The translations under genes and the position numbers were made by a program. Positions 1 to 8,948 of a stretch of 64,000 nucleotides of DNA are shown here, one piece after another (positions within the stretch are counted from its first letter, which is position 1; each line of letters starts with the position of its first letter). This stretch comes from Cytobacillus oceanisediminis (GTDB lineage Bacteria > Bacillota > Bacilli > Bacillales > Cytobacillaceae). The notes beneath the pieces are model-generated. The model searched no databases, was not told the DNA's origin, and saw nothing but the letters and a program-made list of their open reading frames with translations. The stretch spans positions 62,001-126,000 of the forward strand of contig NZ_QGTW01000008.1 in the NCBI RefSeq assembly GCF_003182355.1. The letters run 5' to 3'.

Positions 1-390
1 GATGGCCACATCATCTCTCTCGAATAATTGTACGAGTCGGCGATCTGCCTGCTTTGTAATTCCTGTTAAATAAGAATTTGTTATTCCTGAATAAACTGTA
101 CAATGTTGCGGGGTTTGCGAAAGAATTTCTTCCTCAAAAACCACCTTTTCATTGGAGAAAATCGTCTCAATCTGGCCCTCCAGACCCGTGCCAGGCACTG
201 GCAGAATAATGCCGTCTATATTGGAAAAATCCACTTCATCTATTTTTTCTTTTACCGCACCAGAGAACGCATGATCCAGCTGCTCGAAACCAATCAATGA
301 GAGCTTTGCATCAAGCTCGGTTAGTTTCCGGATGATTTCCAGCTGCCTTGCATCACCGCCGATAACTGCAATTTGGGTTCCTGTCAGCAT
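1..390 (-). CDS. dpaA: Dipicolinate synthase subunit A, N-terminal part (cut by window edge)
   Basis: The first 130 codons of a gene that continues past the left edge of the window. The translation begins MLTGTQIAVIGGDARQ, a Rossmann-type nucleotide-binding start, and continues with an LIGFEQLDHAFSGAVK-like stretch that I recognise from SpoVFA/DpaA. With DpaB it makes dipicolinic acid from the lysine pathway in the mother cell, the spore-core solute needed for heat resistance. The ATG at 388-390 has the ribosome site AAGAAGGTGA about 7 nt upstream. In B. subtilis the dpaA-dpaB-asd-dapG-dapA operon follows ymxH, the same order as here. No SigK-type promoter could be picked confidently in the 549-bp gap upstream. 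Confidence 0.93.
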   Translation of the reverse strand, partial: MLTGTQIAVIGGDARQLEIIRKLTELDAKLSLIGFEQLDHAFSGAVKEKIDEVDFSNIDGIILPVPGTGLEGQIETIFSNEKVVFEEEILSQTPQHCTVYSGITNSYLTGITKQADRRLVQLFERDDVAI

Positions 391-433
391 GCAACACTCA
401 CCTTCTTTTTTCTTTCTTTTTTGAAGAAAGCAT

Positions 434-616
434 TTATTTTTGAAGCCATTTATCGCCTGGCTTCGGGTAAAAATGTCCTCGCACCGGCAACGCCACTGTA
501 CAATAGCTGCGGCACGAGACAGCAATTGCATAAGCAGGTTTACCTTTGATTGAAATGTGGCGTACTTCATGGCCGGGAATTTCATGTAAATTCCATATAG
601 GAATTGTAATATTGAA
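434..616 (-). pseudogene. Start-less 60-codon open frame between ymxH and dpaA, possible gene remnant
   Basis: An open frame runs from just after a TAG (617-619) to a TAA at 434-436. It contains no ATG, and no GTG or TTG until deep inside. The translation looks protein-like: it includes HEIPGHEVRHISIKGKPAYA, CRSYCTVALPVRG and ends in FYPKPGDKWLQK. No ribosome site precedes it. It may be the decayed 3' part of a small gene, a frameshifted gene, or chance. I do not recognise a family. It lies in the 549-bp gap upstream of dpaA. Confidence 0.2.
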
Positions 617-651
617 CTACTTCAACATCTTATGTACGCACGGCGCATTAG

Positions 652-822
652 GTGAGTTTTCCACCTAAAAGAAAAAAGGTTTATAAACGAAAAGAAGCTT
701 TTTGGGGAGAGGAAATTCAGAAAAAGAAAAAGGAGAAAGCAAAATGGGAAAATATGTGGCGGTTTGCGGGAAATACCTTGTATGATATAGGTTTTATCCG
801 GCAGTTTATTGAGTTTATCTAA
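652..822 (+). CDS. Possible small basic protein of 56 residues (hypothetical)
   Basis: A GTG-to-TAA frame on the plus strand, opposite to every other gene. The product begins SFPPKRKKVYKRKEAFWGE, continues with a lysine-rich stretch and ends with a hydrophobic/aromatic tail (MWRFAGNTLYDIGFIRQFIE). The basic first half followed by an amphipathic second half is protein-like. However, the GTG lacks a ribosome site. The only good AAAGGAG (729-735) sits inside the frame, 8 nt before an out-of-frame ATG at 744. No family recognised. It could be a small sporulation-era gene or a chance frame in A-rich DNA. Confidence 0.25.
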   Translation: MSFPPKRKKVYKRKEAFWGEEIQKKKKEKAKWENMWRFAGNTLYDIGFIRQFIEFI

Positions 823-903
823 CCCGATTTAAGTTTTGCCCAGCAAGTCTAAATATTATCAAATATATTGCATAATTTACCGCTAAACTGCAGTGAGCAG
901 AAA

Positions 904-929
904 TAAAAAAGGACCTTTCCCGGCCCTTC
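904..929 (-). terminator. Rho-independent terminator after ymxH
   Basis: Read on the minus strand, a 7-bp stem AAGGGCC/GGTCCTT (one G-U pair) with loop GGGAAA is followed by a run of T. It lies about 10 nt past the ymxH stop and separates ymxH from dpaA. Confidence 0.75.
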
Positions 930-939
930 TTCATCATCA

Positions 940-1194
940 TTATTCAATTTCTTCTTCGTTTTCCGGGATATCGATAATAATCATGTCATTGCCGATTTTT
1001 CTGATATGCTGCCACAAAACCCTGATTTCATCTCCCTGACGCTTAAAACCAAACCATTTCAGTGAGGGAATGAGCAAAGCCTGAATCTGCCCGCTTTTTT
1101 CATTAATCTCTAGATCTGTCTGCCCAAGGACTCCCAGTCGTTCTGCCCTTTTTACATCAACAATTTCTTTTCCGCTTAACTCACTTAATCTCAT
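940..1194 (-). CDS. ymxH: YlmC/YmxH family sporulation protein
   Basis: An 84-residue protein beginning MRLSELSGKEIVDVKRAERLG, the typical start of the YlmC/YmxH family, a short PRC-barrel-like fold. Length matches the family (about 85 residues). The family is widespread in endospore formers, is often under mother-cell sporulation control, and has no assigned biochemical role. The acidic tail ENEEEIE is usual. It lies between mlpA and dpaA as in B. subtilis and has its own terminator on each side, so it is probably transcribed alone. Confidence 0.88.
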   Translation of the reverse strand: MRLSELSGKEIVDVKRAERLGVLGQTDLEINEKSGQIQALLIPSLKWFGFKRQGDEIRVLWQHIRKIGNDMIIIDIPENEEEIE

Positions 1195-1257
1195 GATCAG
1201 CCCTCCTTATCTTCCTCTATATATCTTTATCGCTCATCCGAAGTTTTTAGAAGTCTT

Positions 1258-1298
1258 GGACAAAAGAAAACAGCCTGTCATTGGCTCAGGCTGTTTTA
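1258..1298 (-). terminator. Rho-independent terminator after mlpA
   Basis: A perfect 11-bp stem AAAACAGCCTG/CAGGCTGTTTT (1267-1277 with 1287-1297) and a 9-nt loop, followed on the minus strand by TTTTCTTTTG. It ends the mlpA transcript. Confidence 0.88.
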
Positions 1299-1316
1299 AG
1301 TATATTTATACTGATC

Positions 1317-2552
1317 TTAAAGGTTTTTAGGAAGTTCGCCATCCGGGCTGATCAAAGCCACAGAGTATTTATCCGTAAAAATGGTGTTCGCCATATTGTT
1401 CACACCCTGCATGGATACGGCATCAATTTCCTCCACAATTTCATCCATAGAGCGGTGGCGTCCAAGCAGAAGCTCATTTTTGCCGTTTCGGCTCATTCTG
1501 CTATTTGTGCTTTCAAGGCTCAGCATTAAGCTGCCTTTAAGCTGCTCTTTGCTGTTGTTCAGCTCTTTATCAGTAATGCCATCTTGTTTAAGGGTAGCAA
1601 GGGTTTCCTGGATTGTATCAAACAGGACGTCCAGCTGTTTTGCGCCCGTTCCGCCATAAAGCGTCACAATGCCGCTATCCTGGAATGCAGAATGATAGGA
1701 AAAGACAGAATAAGCCAATCCTCTTTGCTCCCTGACATCCTGGAACAGACGGCTGCTCATGCTTCCGCCCAGAATATTATTTAAGACAATAAGGTTGTAA
1801 ATATCTTTATGCCCCACCTGCAAGCCTTCAAATCCAAGGCATAGGTGTGCTTGTTCAGTATCCTTTTTGCGGGCAATGTGGTTTGAATGGAATTCAGGTT
1901 TCTGTTCTCTTCTTTCTCTATTGCCGCCTTCGTAGGAACCAAAATATTTTTCTACTTCTTTAATAAAGGATTCGGTAATATTTCCGGCAATGGAGATAAC
2001 GACATTTTCTGGTGTGTACGTTTCATGCATGTATTGTTTCAATGTATCACCGTTAAAAGCAGCAAGAGTTCCTTCAGTTCCAAGTATCGGATAACCGAGA
2101 GAATGATTTTCATAAATCGCTTTGCTTAAAAGATCGTGAACGATATCATCCGGTGTGTCCTCATACATTTTGATCTCTTCGTAAACGACATTTTTTTCTT
2201 TATTCAGTTCTTCATCAACAAAAGTGGAATTAAAGAACATATCCGAGAGTACTTCAAGGGCAAAATCCGAATGTGTATCCAGAACCTTCGCATAATAGCA
2301 TGTATACTCTTTTGAAGTGAAGGCGTTAACCTGGCCCCCAATACTATCAAAACTCTCAGCAATCTCTCGGGCAGACCTTGTTTTCGTTCCTTTGAAAAAC
2401 ATATGCTCGAGGAAATGGGAAATCCCGTTATTTTCAGTATTTTCGTTCCGTGAGCCTGTTCCGATCCAAACTCCTATCGCAACGGAACGGACGGTTGGAA
2501 TATTTTCTAGTACGACTCTTACTCCGTTTTGGCAAGTATATTTCTTAATCAA
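1317..2552 (-). CDS. mlpA: M16 family zinc metalloprotease (insulinase-like)
   Basis: A 411-residue peptidase of the M16 family. The inverted zinc motif HFLEH is at residues 46-50 (His46, Glu49, His50), and a downstream glutamate-rich stretch NVVYEEIKMYEDTPDD supplies the third zinc ligand. Length and sequence agree with B. subtilis MlpA/YmxG, which has been linked to negative control of extracellular protease expression. No signal peptide is seen, so it is probably cytoplasmic. It sits between ylxY and ymxH, the conserved order. It ends in a strong terminator, so it is separate from ymxH. Confidence 0.92.
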   Translation of the reverse strand: MIKKYTCQNGVRVVLENIPTVRSVAIGVWIGTGSRNENTENNGISHFLEHMFFKGTKTRSAREIAESFDSIGGQVNAFTSKEYTCYYAKVLDTHSDFALEVLSDMFFNSTFVDEELNKEKNVVYEEIKMYEDTPDDIVHDLLSKAIYENHSLGYPILGTEGTLAAFNGDTLKQYMHETYTPENVVISIAGNITESFIKEVEKYFGSYEGGNRERREQKPEFHSNHIARKKDTEQAHLCLGFEGLQVGHKDIYNLIVLNNILGGSMSSRLFQDVREQRGLAYSVFSYHSAFQDSGIVTLYGGTGAKQLDVLFDTIQETLATLKQDGITDKELNNSKEQLKGSLMLSLESTNSRMSRNGKNELLLGRHRSMDEIVEEIDAVSMQGVNNMANTIFTDKYSVALISPDGELPKNL

Positions 2553-2593
2553 ATAAATTCCTCCTGTTCTGAAACCCTAGACATACGCTTCCA

Positions 2594-3610
2594 TTAGTTT
2601 ATATCATTAATGTTATTTTTTCCAAAACCCTGATTATTATTTTCCCAATATTGGATTCTCTTTTCACTTAATAGTTCAGAAACCGTTCCAATTTGGAGAT
2701 TCTTCTGCTTTAGTCCCATAATTAATTGATTCAGTGATTTTTCAGTTGAATCAGTTGGATGCATTAAAATTAAAGCGCCATTATGGACCTTGCTTAAAAC
2801 CCGATTGATTAACTGCTCTGGAGATGGCTTTTTCCAATCTACCGTATCGACTGTCCACATAACCGTCCCGAGGTTCTCTTGTGCTGCGATTTTGACAATT
2901 TCGTCTCTATAGCTGCCGCTCGGCGGGGCAAACCAAGTAATCGGCTTGCGCGTTTTTTCAGCCATTGTCGCTTCAATCACATCGTTGGTCTTCTGAATTT
3001 CTTCCCTCGCTTTTGCAGAAGAAATCACTTTCATATCCGGATGAGTATATGAGTGATTGCCAACTTCATGGCCTGCGTCCATGATCAATCTGGCAAGCTC
3101 TGGATTATTCTTTACCCATCTTCCCTCCAGGAAGAAACTCGCAGATACATTATGTTTTTTCAAAGTGGCAAGCATTCCCGATAAATATTCATTTCCCCAT
3201 GCAACATTAATAATGAAACTGACCATCGGTTTATCAGGATGGCCTTTATATACAGGGGCCGGGGGAAGATCGCTTAACTTTACTTTTGGTTCCACCTGTT
3301 TAAAAACAAGCTTTTCTTCGTTAAACTTTTTCCCTGCCTTCATTTTTTTATAGGAAGCCTCAACATCAACCGCTATTCCATTATAACCTGGTATGGCTTT
3401 CCAGACGGGATCTATTTTTGCATCCTGGGCAGGTATGCTGTATTCAGCTGCTTTTGCCTCTATTTCATCATAAAGGGAGTCCTTAGGCTTTGATACAGCC
3501 ACTGCCCCCGAATCCTCTTTCAATCCTGCAACGTATTGATCTGTAAGCGGATTATTGACAAACACTAATGCAATAACAAACATGATAGCAATATGGATAA
3601 ACTTCCTCAT
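2594..3610 (-). CDS. ylxY: YlxY-type polysaccharide deacetylase-like sporulation protein
   Basis: A 338-residue secreted or anchored protein. The ATG at 3608-3610 is chosen because AAGGAGG lies 8 nt upstream; a TTG 18 nt earlier is in frame but has no site. Residues about 4-20 form a signal/anchor segment (FIHIAIMFVIALVFV). The second half is a NodB-type deacetylase domain with motif 2 NHSYTH at 185-190 and an APPSG motif 3. The usual catalytic TFDDG of motif 1 is replaced by INVAWGNE (134-141), so ordinary deacetylation is doubtful. This replacement resembles what I recall of B. subtilis YlxY. Neighbours pnp and mlpA match the known order. Confidence 0.88.
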   Translation of the reverse strand: MRKFIHIAIMFVIALVFVNNPLTDQYVAGLKEDSGAVAVSKPKDSLYDEIEAKAAEYSIPAQDAKIDPVWKAIPGYNGIAVDVEASYKKMKAGKKFNEEKLVFKQVEPKVKLSDLPPAPVYKGHPDKPMVSFIINVAWGNEYLSGMLATLKKHNVSASFFLEGRWVKNNPELARLIMDAGHEVGNHSYTHPDMKVISSAKAREEIQKTNDVIEATMAEKTRKPITWFAPPSGSYRDEIVKIAAQENLGTVMWTVDTVDWKKPSPEQLINRVLSKVHNGALILMHPTDSTEKSLNQLIMGLKQKNLQIGTVSELLSEKRIQYWENNNQGFGKNNINDIN

Positions 3611-3717
3611 TCTGCATGCCTCCTTCAATTCATATTATGATTTGAAGGGACAAGGTAGAACGAAAGGGTTTCGTAAAGATATGTAATAGGCAGCCGAAGC
3701 CTCAAGAATTTAAATAT

Positions 3718-3745
3718 GTAAAAAGCCAGGGTTTCCCCTGGCTCT
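3718..3745 (-). terminator. Rho-independent terminator after pnp
   Basis: An 8-bp perfect stem AGCCAGGG/CCCTGGCT with a GAAA loop on the transcribed strand (3724-3731 with 3736-3743), followed by TTTTTAC. It separates pnp from ylxY. Confidence 0.88.
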
Positions 3746-3784
3746 ATAGGAAGTTAAGCCAATTCAAACTAACAGCTTCCTGTA

Positions 3785-5905
3785 TTATTGCTGAGCTTTT
3801 TCCTTTTGCTCGCGCTGTTCACGCAATACCGCTTTGCGGGAAAGGTTTACGCGGCCCTGCTTATCAATTTCAGTTACTTTTACAAGAAGTTCGTCGCCAA
3901 TGGATACCACGTCTTCCACTTTTCCAACGCGCTCTTCAGCAAGCTCGGAAATGTGGACAAGCCCGTCTTTACCAGAGAAGATCTCAACAAATGCACCGAA
4001 TTTTTCAATGCGTTTTACCTTGCCAAGGTACATTTGTCCAACTTCAACTTCACGAACAATGTCTTCAATAATTTTCTTTGCTTTTTGGTTCATTGCTTCA
4101 TCTACAGATGAAATGAACACTGTTCCATCCTGCTCGATATCGATTTTAACGCCTGTTTCTTCGATGATCTTATTAATTTGCTTACCGCTTGGCCCAATAA
4201 CATCACGAATCTTATCAGGGTTGATTGACATCATTAGAATCTTAGGAGCATATTCAGAAAGCTCTTTTCTCGGCTGTTCAATCGTGCTCAGCATGGAGTC
4301 AAGAATCTGCATGCGGCCTTTCTTCGCCTGCTGCAGTGCTTCCTCAAGGATTTCACGGGATAAGCCCTCAATTTTAATATCCATTTGAAGGGCAGTTACA
4401 CCCTTGGAAGTCCCCGCAACTTTGAAGTCCATGTCGCCAAGATGGTCTTCCATGCCCTGGATATCAGTTAAAATGGAGTAATGCTCACCAGATTTAATAA
4501 GTCCCATTGCAATACCGGCAACTGGGGCCTTAATCGGAACACCAGCATCCATCATCGCTAAAGTACTTGCACAGATACTTGCCTGGGATGTTGAACCGTT
4601 TGATTCCAATACTTCCGAAACAAGGCGGATTGTATATGGGAAGTCTTTCTCAGAAGGAATAATCGGCTCCAACGCACGCTCGCCCAGAGCACCATGACCG
4701 ATTTCACGGCGGCCCGGTCCTCTAATAGGCCCTGTTTCACCCACACTGAAGTTAGGGAAGTTATAATGGTGCATAAATCTCTTTTCTTCTTCAATTCCCA
4801 AACCATCCAGAATCTGAACGTCTCCAAGTGCACCCAATGTACAAATGCTCAGCGCCTGGGTTTGTCCACGCGTAAATAATCCTGAGCCATGGGTACGAGG
4901 AAGCAAGTCAACTTCAGAAGACAGCGGGCGGATTACATCCAGGCCGCGGCCGTCAGGGCGTACTTTATCTTCTGTTATTAAACGACGCACTTCTGCTTTG
5001 ACAATTTTATCAAGTATTTGCTTGATTTGCTTAAGCTTATCGTCATCCGCTTCTTCTGCTTCATATTTAGCTGTAATTTCTTCTTTTACAGCTTTTATGG
5101 CAGCTTCACGAGCATGTTTTTCCTGTACTTGAATTGCAGCAATCATATCCTTCTCACAGATGCCGCGCACTTCAGCCTCGAGATCCTGGTCAACCTGGTA
5201 TAAAACCACTTCCATTTTCTCTTTGCCAATTTCAGCTGCTATCTCTTCCTGGAAGGCAATCAGGCGCTTAATTTCTTCATGCCCGAACATGATGGCTTCA
5301 AGCATTATCTCTTCAGGTACTTCTTCAGCGCCAGCTTCAACCATGTTGATCGCATCCTTTGTTCCGGCTACAACAAGGCTTATGTCGCTCTTTTCTGCCT
5401 GGTCCACAGATGGGTTGATGATGAACTCGCCATCAATCCGGCCGATACTTACACCGGCAATCGGTCCTCCGAATGGTATATCAGAGACGCACAGCGCCAA
5501 TGACGAACCAAACATTGCAGCCATTTCGGATGAACAGTTTTGGTCCACACTCATTACCATGCTGACTACTTGTACATCATTTCTGAATCCGTCAGCAAAT
5601 AATGGTCTAATCGGCCTGTCAATTAAGCGGCTTGCCAATATAGCTTTCTCACTTGGACGGCCCTCTCTCTTGATGAAACCGCCTGGGATCTTACCTACAG
5701 CATATAAACGTTCCTCGTAATTAACTGTCAGTGGAAAGAAATCCAGGTTTTTCGGTTCTTTTGATGCTGTAGCTGTACTAAGAACTACAGTATCTCCATA
5801 GCGCACTAAAGCCGCTCCGTTAGCCTGCTTAGCCAGCTGGCCAATTTCAACGGTCAATTTGCGCCCAGCCCAGTCAAGGCTGTAGACATGTTTATCTTGT
5901 CCCAT
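3785..5905 (-). CDS. pnp: Polynucleotide phosphorylase
   Basis: A 706-residue 3'-5' phosphorolytic exoribonuclease of the RNA degradosome, also involved in mRNA turnover and competence. Domain order is standard: first RNase PH domain (to about 140), helical linker (about 240-320), second RNase PH domain with SNGSTSQAS and the DMDFKVAGT segment, KH domain containing [12 protein letters not shown] (about 565), and a C-terminal S1 domain ([17 protein letters not shown], about 625-690). Length equals the B. subtilis protein (705). It is monocistronic by the look of it: a structured leader upstream and a strong terminator downstream. Confidence 0.98.
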   Translation of the reverse strand: MGQDKHVYSLDWAGRKLTVEIGQLAKQANGAALVRYGDTVVLSTATASKEPKNLDFFPLTVNYEERLYAVGKIPGGFIKREGRPSEKAILASRLIDRPIRPLFADGFRNDVQVVSMVMSVDQNCSSEMAAMFGSSLALCVSDIPFGGPIAGVSIGRIDGEFIINPSVDQAEKSDISLVVAGTKDAINMVEAGAEEVPEEIMLEAIMFGHEEIKRLIAFQEEIAAEIGKEKMEVVLYQVDQDLEAEVRGICEKDMIAAIQVQEKHAREAAIKAVKEEITAKYEAEEADDDKLKQIKQILDKIVKAEVRRLITEDKVRPDGRGLDVIRPLSSEVDLLPRTHGSGLFTRGQTQALSICTLGALGDVQILDGLGIEEEKRFMHHYNFPNFSVGETGPIRGPGRREIGHGALGERALEPIIPSEKDFPYTIRLVSEVLESNGSTSQASICASTLAMMDAGVPIKAPVAGIAMGLIKSGEHYSILTDIQGMEDHLGDMDFKVAGTSKGVTALQMDIKIEGLSREILEEALQQAKKGRMQILDSMLSTIEQPRKELSEYAPKILMMSINPDKIRDVIGPSGKQINKIIEETGVKIDIEQDGTVFISSVDEAMNQKAKKIIEDIVREVEVGQMYLGKVKRIEKFGAFVEIFSGKDGLVHISELAEERVGKVEDVVSIGDELLVKVTEIDKQGRVNLSRKAVLREQREQKEKAQQ

Positions 5906-6120
5906 ATTTTTACCCCTCTCTACATTTCACTTGAAGACCGGCGTCTCATCTGCCTGGTCTATTCAATCATTATTTATCCTGCATTGGCTTCCAGTAATCC
6001 TGCAAAAGCACTTGAAGTCTTGGTACTGGCGTTACCTGCCAATACTCCTGGCTGAAGTATACCTGCAGCAGATTTAGTTTTTTATATAGAAAAGCAATAA
6101 ATGCTCTTAAATCATAATTA
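5906..6120 (-). promoter_or_regulatory. Structured leader region upstream of pnp
   Basis: The roughly 210 nt before pnp can form at least two hairpins on the transcribed strand. One is GTATTGGC/GCCAGTAC around 6020-6045. The other is AGACC-GGC/GCC-GGTCT (one bulged base) at 5934-5960, close to the ribosome site. pnp leaders are known targets of RNase III and PNPase autocontrol in enterobacteria; whether that applies here is inference. The same stretch also carries an open frame without a start codon (ending KPMQDK at about 5977). A TATAAT lies further upstream near 6132 but lacks a clear -35. Confidence 0.35.
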
Positions 6121-6190
6121 AAATATGCATATTATAGTATGCACAGTTTTTCCGTCCGCTAAAATAAGAATAGATTATGTATGTACAAAA

Positions 6191-6318
6191 AGAAAAGCGT
6201 AAGGCCCCCGCTTATCGTGGACAAGTCCCTCGAGCCGATGCCCTCCTCCTAAAAGCTACCGCTTTTAGTCGTGCGCAGGAAATTCTGTCGAAGCCCTACT
6301 TGAGAAGCTAGACAGTTC
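6191..6318 (+). repeat. Dispersed repeat family B, long copy
   Basis: Begins AGAAAAGCGTAAGGCCC and ends GAGAAGCTAGACAGTT, the two ends that define this family in the window, with about 95 bp between them that is specific to this copy. It lies in the 494-bp gap between rpsO and pnp; the rest of that gap is the pnp leader, A/T-rich DNA and the rpsO terminator. No open frame is seen in it. Confidence 0.55.
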
Positions 6319-6365
6319 TTGTAAAAAGCATATGATTTGGAACAAAATTCAACTTTTTAAAGCTA

Positions 6366-6393
6366 ATAAAAAAGCGGGAAAAAATCCCGCTTC
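6366..6393 (-). terminator. Rho-independent terminator after rpsO
   Basis: Stem AAGCGGGA/TCCCGCTT (6372-6379 with 6385-6392) with a T-rich loop, followed on the minus strand by TTTTATTAGC. It lies 7 nt past the rpsO stop codon. Confidence 0.88.
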
Positions 6394-6399
6394 TGTTGA

Positions 6400-6755
<356 letters not shown>

Positions 6756-6760
6756 TACTA

Positions 6761-6789
6761 AGAATACAACTTTTTGTGACAAAAAGCAA
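6761..6789 (-). promoter_or_regulatory. SigA-type promoter for rpsO
   Basis: Minus strand -35 TTGCTT (6784-6789), 17-bp spacer, -10 TATTCT (6761-6766). It sits just past the ribF stop codon and about 90 bp upstream of rpsO. The spacer contains a small AT-rich inverted repeat CTTTTTG/CAAAAAG. Confidence 0.6.
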
Positions 6790-6791
6790 GG

Positions 6792-7742
6792 CTAAACCCT
6801 GTTTTTCTCAAAATATTGCAGTGCCTGCTGTTTATCTTTTCCGATTTGTCCGATCAATTCCTGAACACCTGAAAATTTTTGCTCGCTTCTCAGATGTCTA
6901 TGCCATTCAACGGTAACTTTCCGGCCATAAATATCTTCAGAGAAATCAAATATATGGACTTCTACCGAAGGCTTGTCCGCTTTTTCTTTATTGAAAGTGG
7001 GTTTATAGCCAACATTACATACACCCTCATGCCATTTGCCGTCCGTTAAAAGCCTTACGGAATATACCCCGACCGGCGGAATAATATATTCATCAAAAAG
7101 GTCGATATTCGCGGTTGGAAAACCGATTGTCCGCCCTCTTTTATCGCCATGGACGACAAATCCTGAAGTTGTATAATGCCTCCCCAAAAGCTCTGGAAGT
7201 TCTTCTGTTTTCCCTTCCCGGATGTATTTTCGTATAAGCGTGGAGCTTATTTTTTCATCTCTATTGGAAAGCTTTTCAATAACAGAATATTCGAATTGGC
7301 CTCTTGAATGAAACAAAAGTGTTTCCATTGTACCGCGGCCCATGCGGCCATATGAATAATCAAAGCCTGCAACCACATGTTTTGCATTAAGGGCAATCAA
7401 ATATTGATCCACGAACTCCTGCGGCAAAAGATTTGCAAATTCTCTTGTAAAATGGACGACAAATAAATAGTCGACGCCAAGATCTGCCATAATGCTGATT
7501 TTATCCTGGAGAGGCGTAATATATTCTACATGCTGAACGCTTTTTCCCAATACCACTGAAGGATGGGGATCAAATGTCATAACCGCACTTTTTAAACCTT
7601 TTTGACCGGCAATTGCTTTTGCTTGGAGAATGACTTTTTGGTGTCCGCGATGCACTCCATCAAAATATCCAAGTGCTATTGCCATCTCAGGCATGTTATT
7701 CTTTTCTATATTATGGGGATGTTGAATATGAATTACTTCCAT
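6792..7742 (-). CDS. ribF: Bifunctional riboflavin kinase / FAD synthetase
   Basis: A 316-residue enzyme that phosphorylates riboflavin to FMN and then adenylylates FMN to FAD. The N-terminal nucleotidyltransferase half shows GYFDGVHRGH (residues 25-34) and the STLIRKYI motif; the C-terminal flavokinase half shows GRTIGFPTANID and the VYSVRL and GVCNVGYKPTF segments. Length fits the family (about 315; B. subtilis RibC). It follows truB, as in other Bacillus, and is probably co-transcribed with the infB-truB operon. A good promoter for rpsO begins right after its stop. Confidence 0.97.
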   Translation of the reverse strand: MEVIHIQHPHNIEKNNMPEMAIALGYFDGVHRGHQKVILQAKAIAGQKGLKSAVMTFDPHPSVVLGKSVQHVEYITPLQDKISIMADLGVDYLFVVHFTREFANLLPQEFVDQYLIALNAKHVVAGFDYSYGRMGRGTMETLLFHSRGQFEYSVIEKLSNRDEKISSTLIRKYIREGKTEELPELLGRHYTTSGFVVHGDKRGRTIGFPTANIDLFDEYIIPPVGVYSVRLLTDGKWHEGVCNVGYKPTFNKEKADKPSVEVHIFDFSEDIYGRKVTVEWHRHLRSEQKFSGVQELIGQIGKDKQQALQYFEKNRV

Positions 7743-7819
7743 ACTTTCATTTCACCTTTTCTCTACAGAGCCTAGACCTTTAAGAATGCCCAAAAAGACC
7801 CTCTTTTTGAACAAGGACT

Positions 7820-8737
7820 TTATATATCATTTCTTAACACTTTTACTGGCTTCATCAAACCCGGTTTCCGGGAGTGATGTTCATATATAGCTAACACCAA
7901 GCCGCCAAGGGTTTCAATGGCTATTGGACCTTTGGTGTCAAGCAAATGATCAGGGATAGTTAATACAGCCCCATTTTTTACTTTCTCTGCTACTTTATCA
8001 CTTATTTGAAATTTCGGCAAATGAGAAAGCGCGGCTTCCATAGGCCGGAGAATCTCGGTAAAAGTTCCTTTCTCCATCCGATCTTCAATCTCTTCAAATG
8101 TAAGGCAATCTTCCAGTGTAAGAGCTGCAGACTGAATTCTTACAAGCTCTGACATATGTGCCGGGTAACCAAGCTCACTACCAATCATGACAGCGAGTGT
8201 CCGGATGTATGTCCCTTTGCTGCAGGCTACCCGGAATCGGAAGGTGATGTTCTCACCTGTGAAAACAGCTCTGTCATCCAAAAGTTCAATCGAATAAATA
8301 TGGACTTGCCTTGAGGGCCTTTCCACTTCAATTCCCTGTCTTGCATATTCATATAGCCGTTTGCCATTCACTTTAACAGCTGAAAACATTGGCGGAGTCT
8401 GTGTAATTTCACCGGTCAGACTCTTCAATACTGCCAGTATTTGCTCTCGGGTAATTGGTGCATTTACATCTTTCCGCTCCACCACTTCACCGGATGCATC
8501 TTCCGTTGTAGTGGAAAAGCCAATCGTTACTTCACCTTCATAGGACTTCCCTGCATCTGTTATGTACTCTGCCACCTTCGTTGCCCTCCCAAGACAAATA
8601 GGAAGAACTCCAGTTACATCCGGATCGAGTGTACCAGTATGGCCGATTTTTTTCATCCTTAAAATCTTGCGCAGCCTGAAGACACAATCATGGGATGTCA
8701 TGCCTTTTGGTTTAAAAAGCGGTAAAATTCCTTCCAT
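7820..8737 (-). CDS. truB: tRNA pseudouridine-55 synthase
   Basis: A 305-residue enzyme that makes pseudouridine 55 in the T-loop of tRNAs. The catalytic aspartate is in GHTGTLDPDVTG (Asp38), and the start MEGILPLFKPKGMTSHD is typical. A C-terminal PUA-like part follows about residue 240. The ATG at 8735-8737 is chosen because AAGGTGG lies 8 nt upstream; a GTG four codons earlier overlaps that site. A truncated repeat element fills the gap to rbfA, and ribF follows downstream. Confidence 0.97.
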   Translation of the reverse strand: MEGILPLFKPKGMTSHDCVFRLRKILRMKKIGHTGTLDPDVTGVLPICLGRATKVAEYITDAGKSYEGEVTIGFSTTTEDASGEVVERKDVNAPITREQILAVLKSLTGEITQTPPMFSAVKVNGKRLYEYARQGIEVERPSRQVHIYSIELLDDRAVFTGENITFRFRVACSKGTYIRTLAVMIGSELGYPAHMSELVRIQSAALTLEDCLTFEEIEDRMEKGTFTEILRPMEAALSHLPKFQISDKVAEKVKNGAVLTIPDHLLDTKGPIAIETLGGLVLAIYEHHSRKPGLMKPVKVLRNDI

Positions 8738-8808
8738 ATTATGTACCACCTTATTTAATGTTTAAATATGTTAAACTTGCCTGTTGCTTTCAGCTCAAGA
8801 AGCTCAGC

Positions 8809-8903
8809 AAAAACCGCGCGAAGAAAATGCGAATGCATTTCGAGGATTCCGCATCTTCCGCCTATTTCATAGTGCCAAAATAACAACGGGCTTTAACATA
8901 GCC
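8809..8903 (+). repeat. Dispersed repeat family A, truncated copy (right half only)
   Basis: About 95 bp matching the right half of the element found complete at 13706, 21025 and 62331. It shares the hairpin AAATGC-GAAT-GCATTT (8825-8840), then CGAGGAT, a CTTCCGC stretch, AGTGC-AAA and the right end GGGCTTTAACATAGCC. The left half is missing. It sits between rbfA and truB, inside a co-transcribed cluster. Confidence 0.6.
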
Positions 8904-8948
8904 TAATGTTTAGAAAAAAATGGATAGACAAATGTCTATCCATTAAAA

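Noticed and set aside
754-822. ATG-started 22-codon version of the plus-strand frame, and a 13-codon frame at 744 with a good ribosome site
   Set aside because: The first is 18 nt from the nearest AGGAG. The second, although well placed, is too short and shows no recognisable sequence.
7743-7819. AAAAAGA/TCTTTTT hairpin between truB and ribF as a terminator
   Set aside because: A stem of A-T pairs with a GGG loop and no T-run outside the stem is too weak to call.
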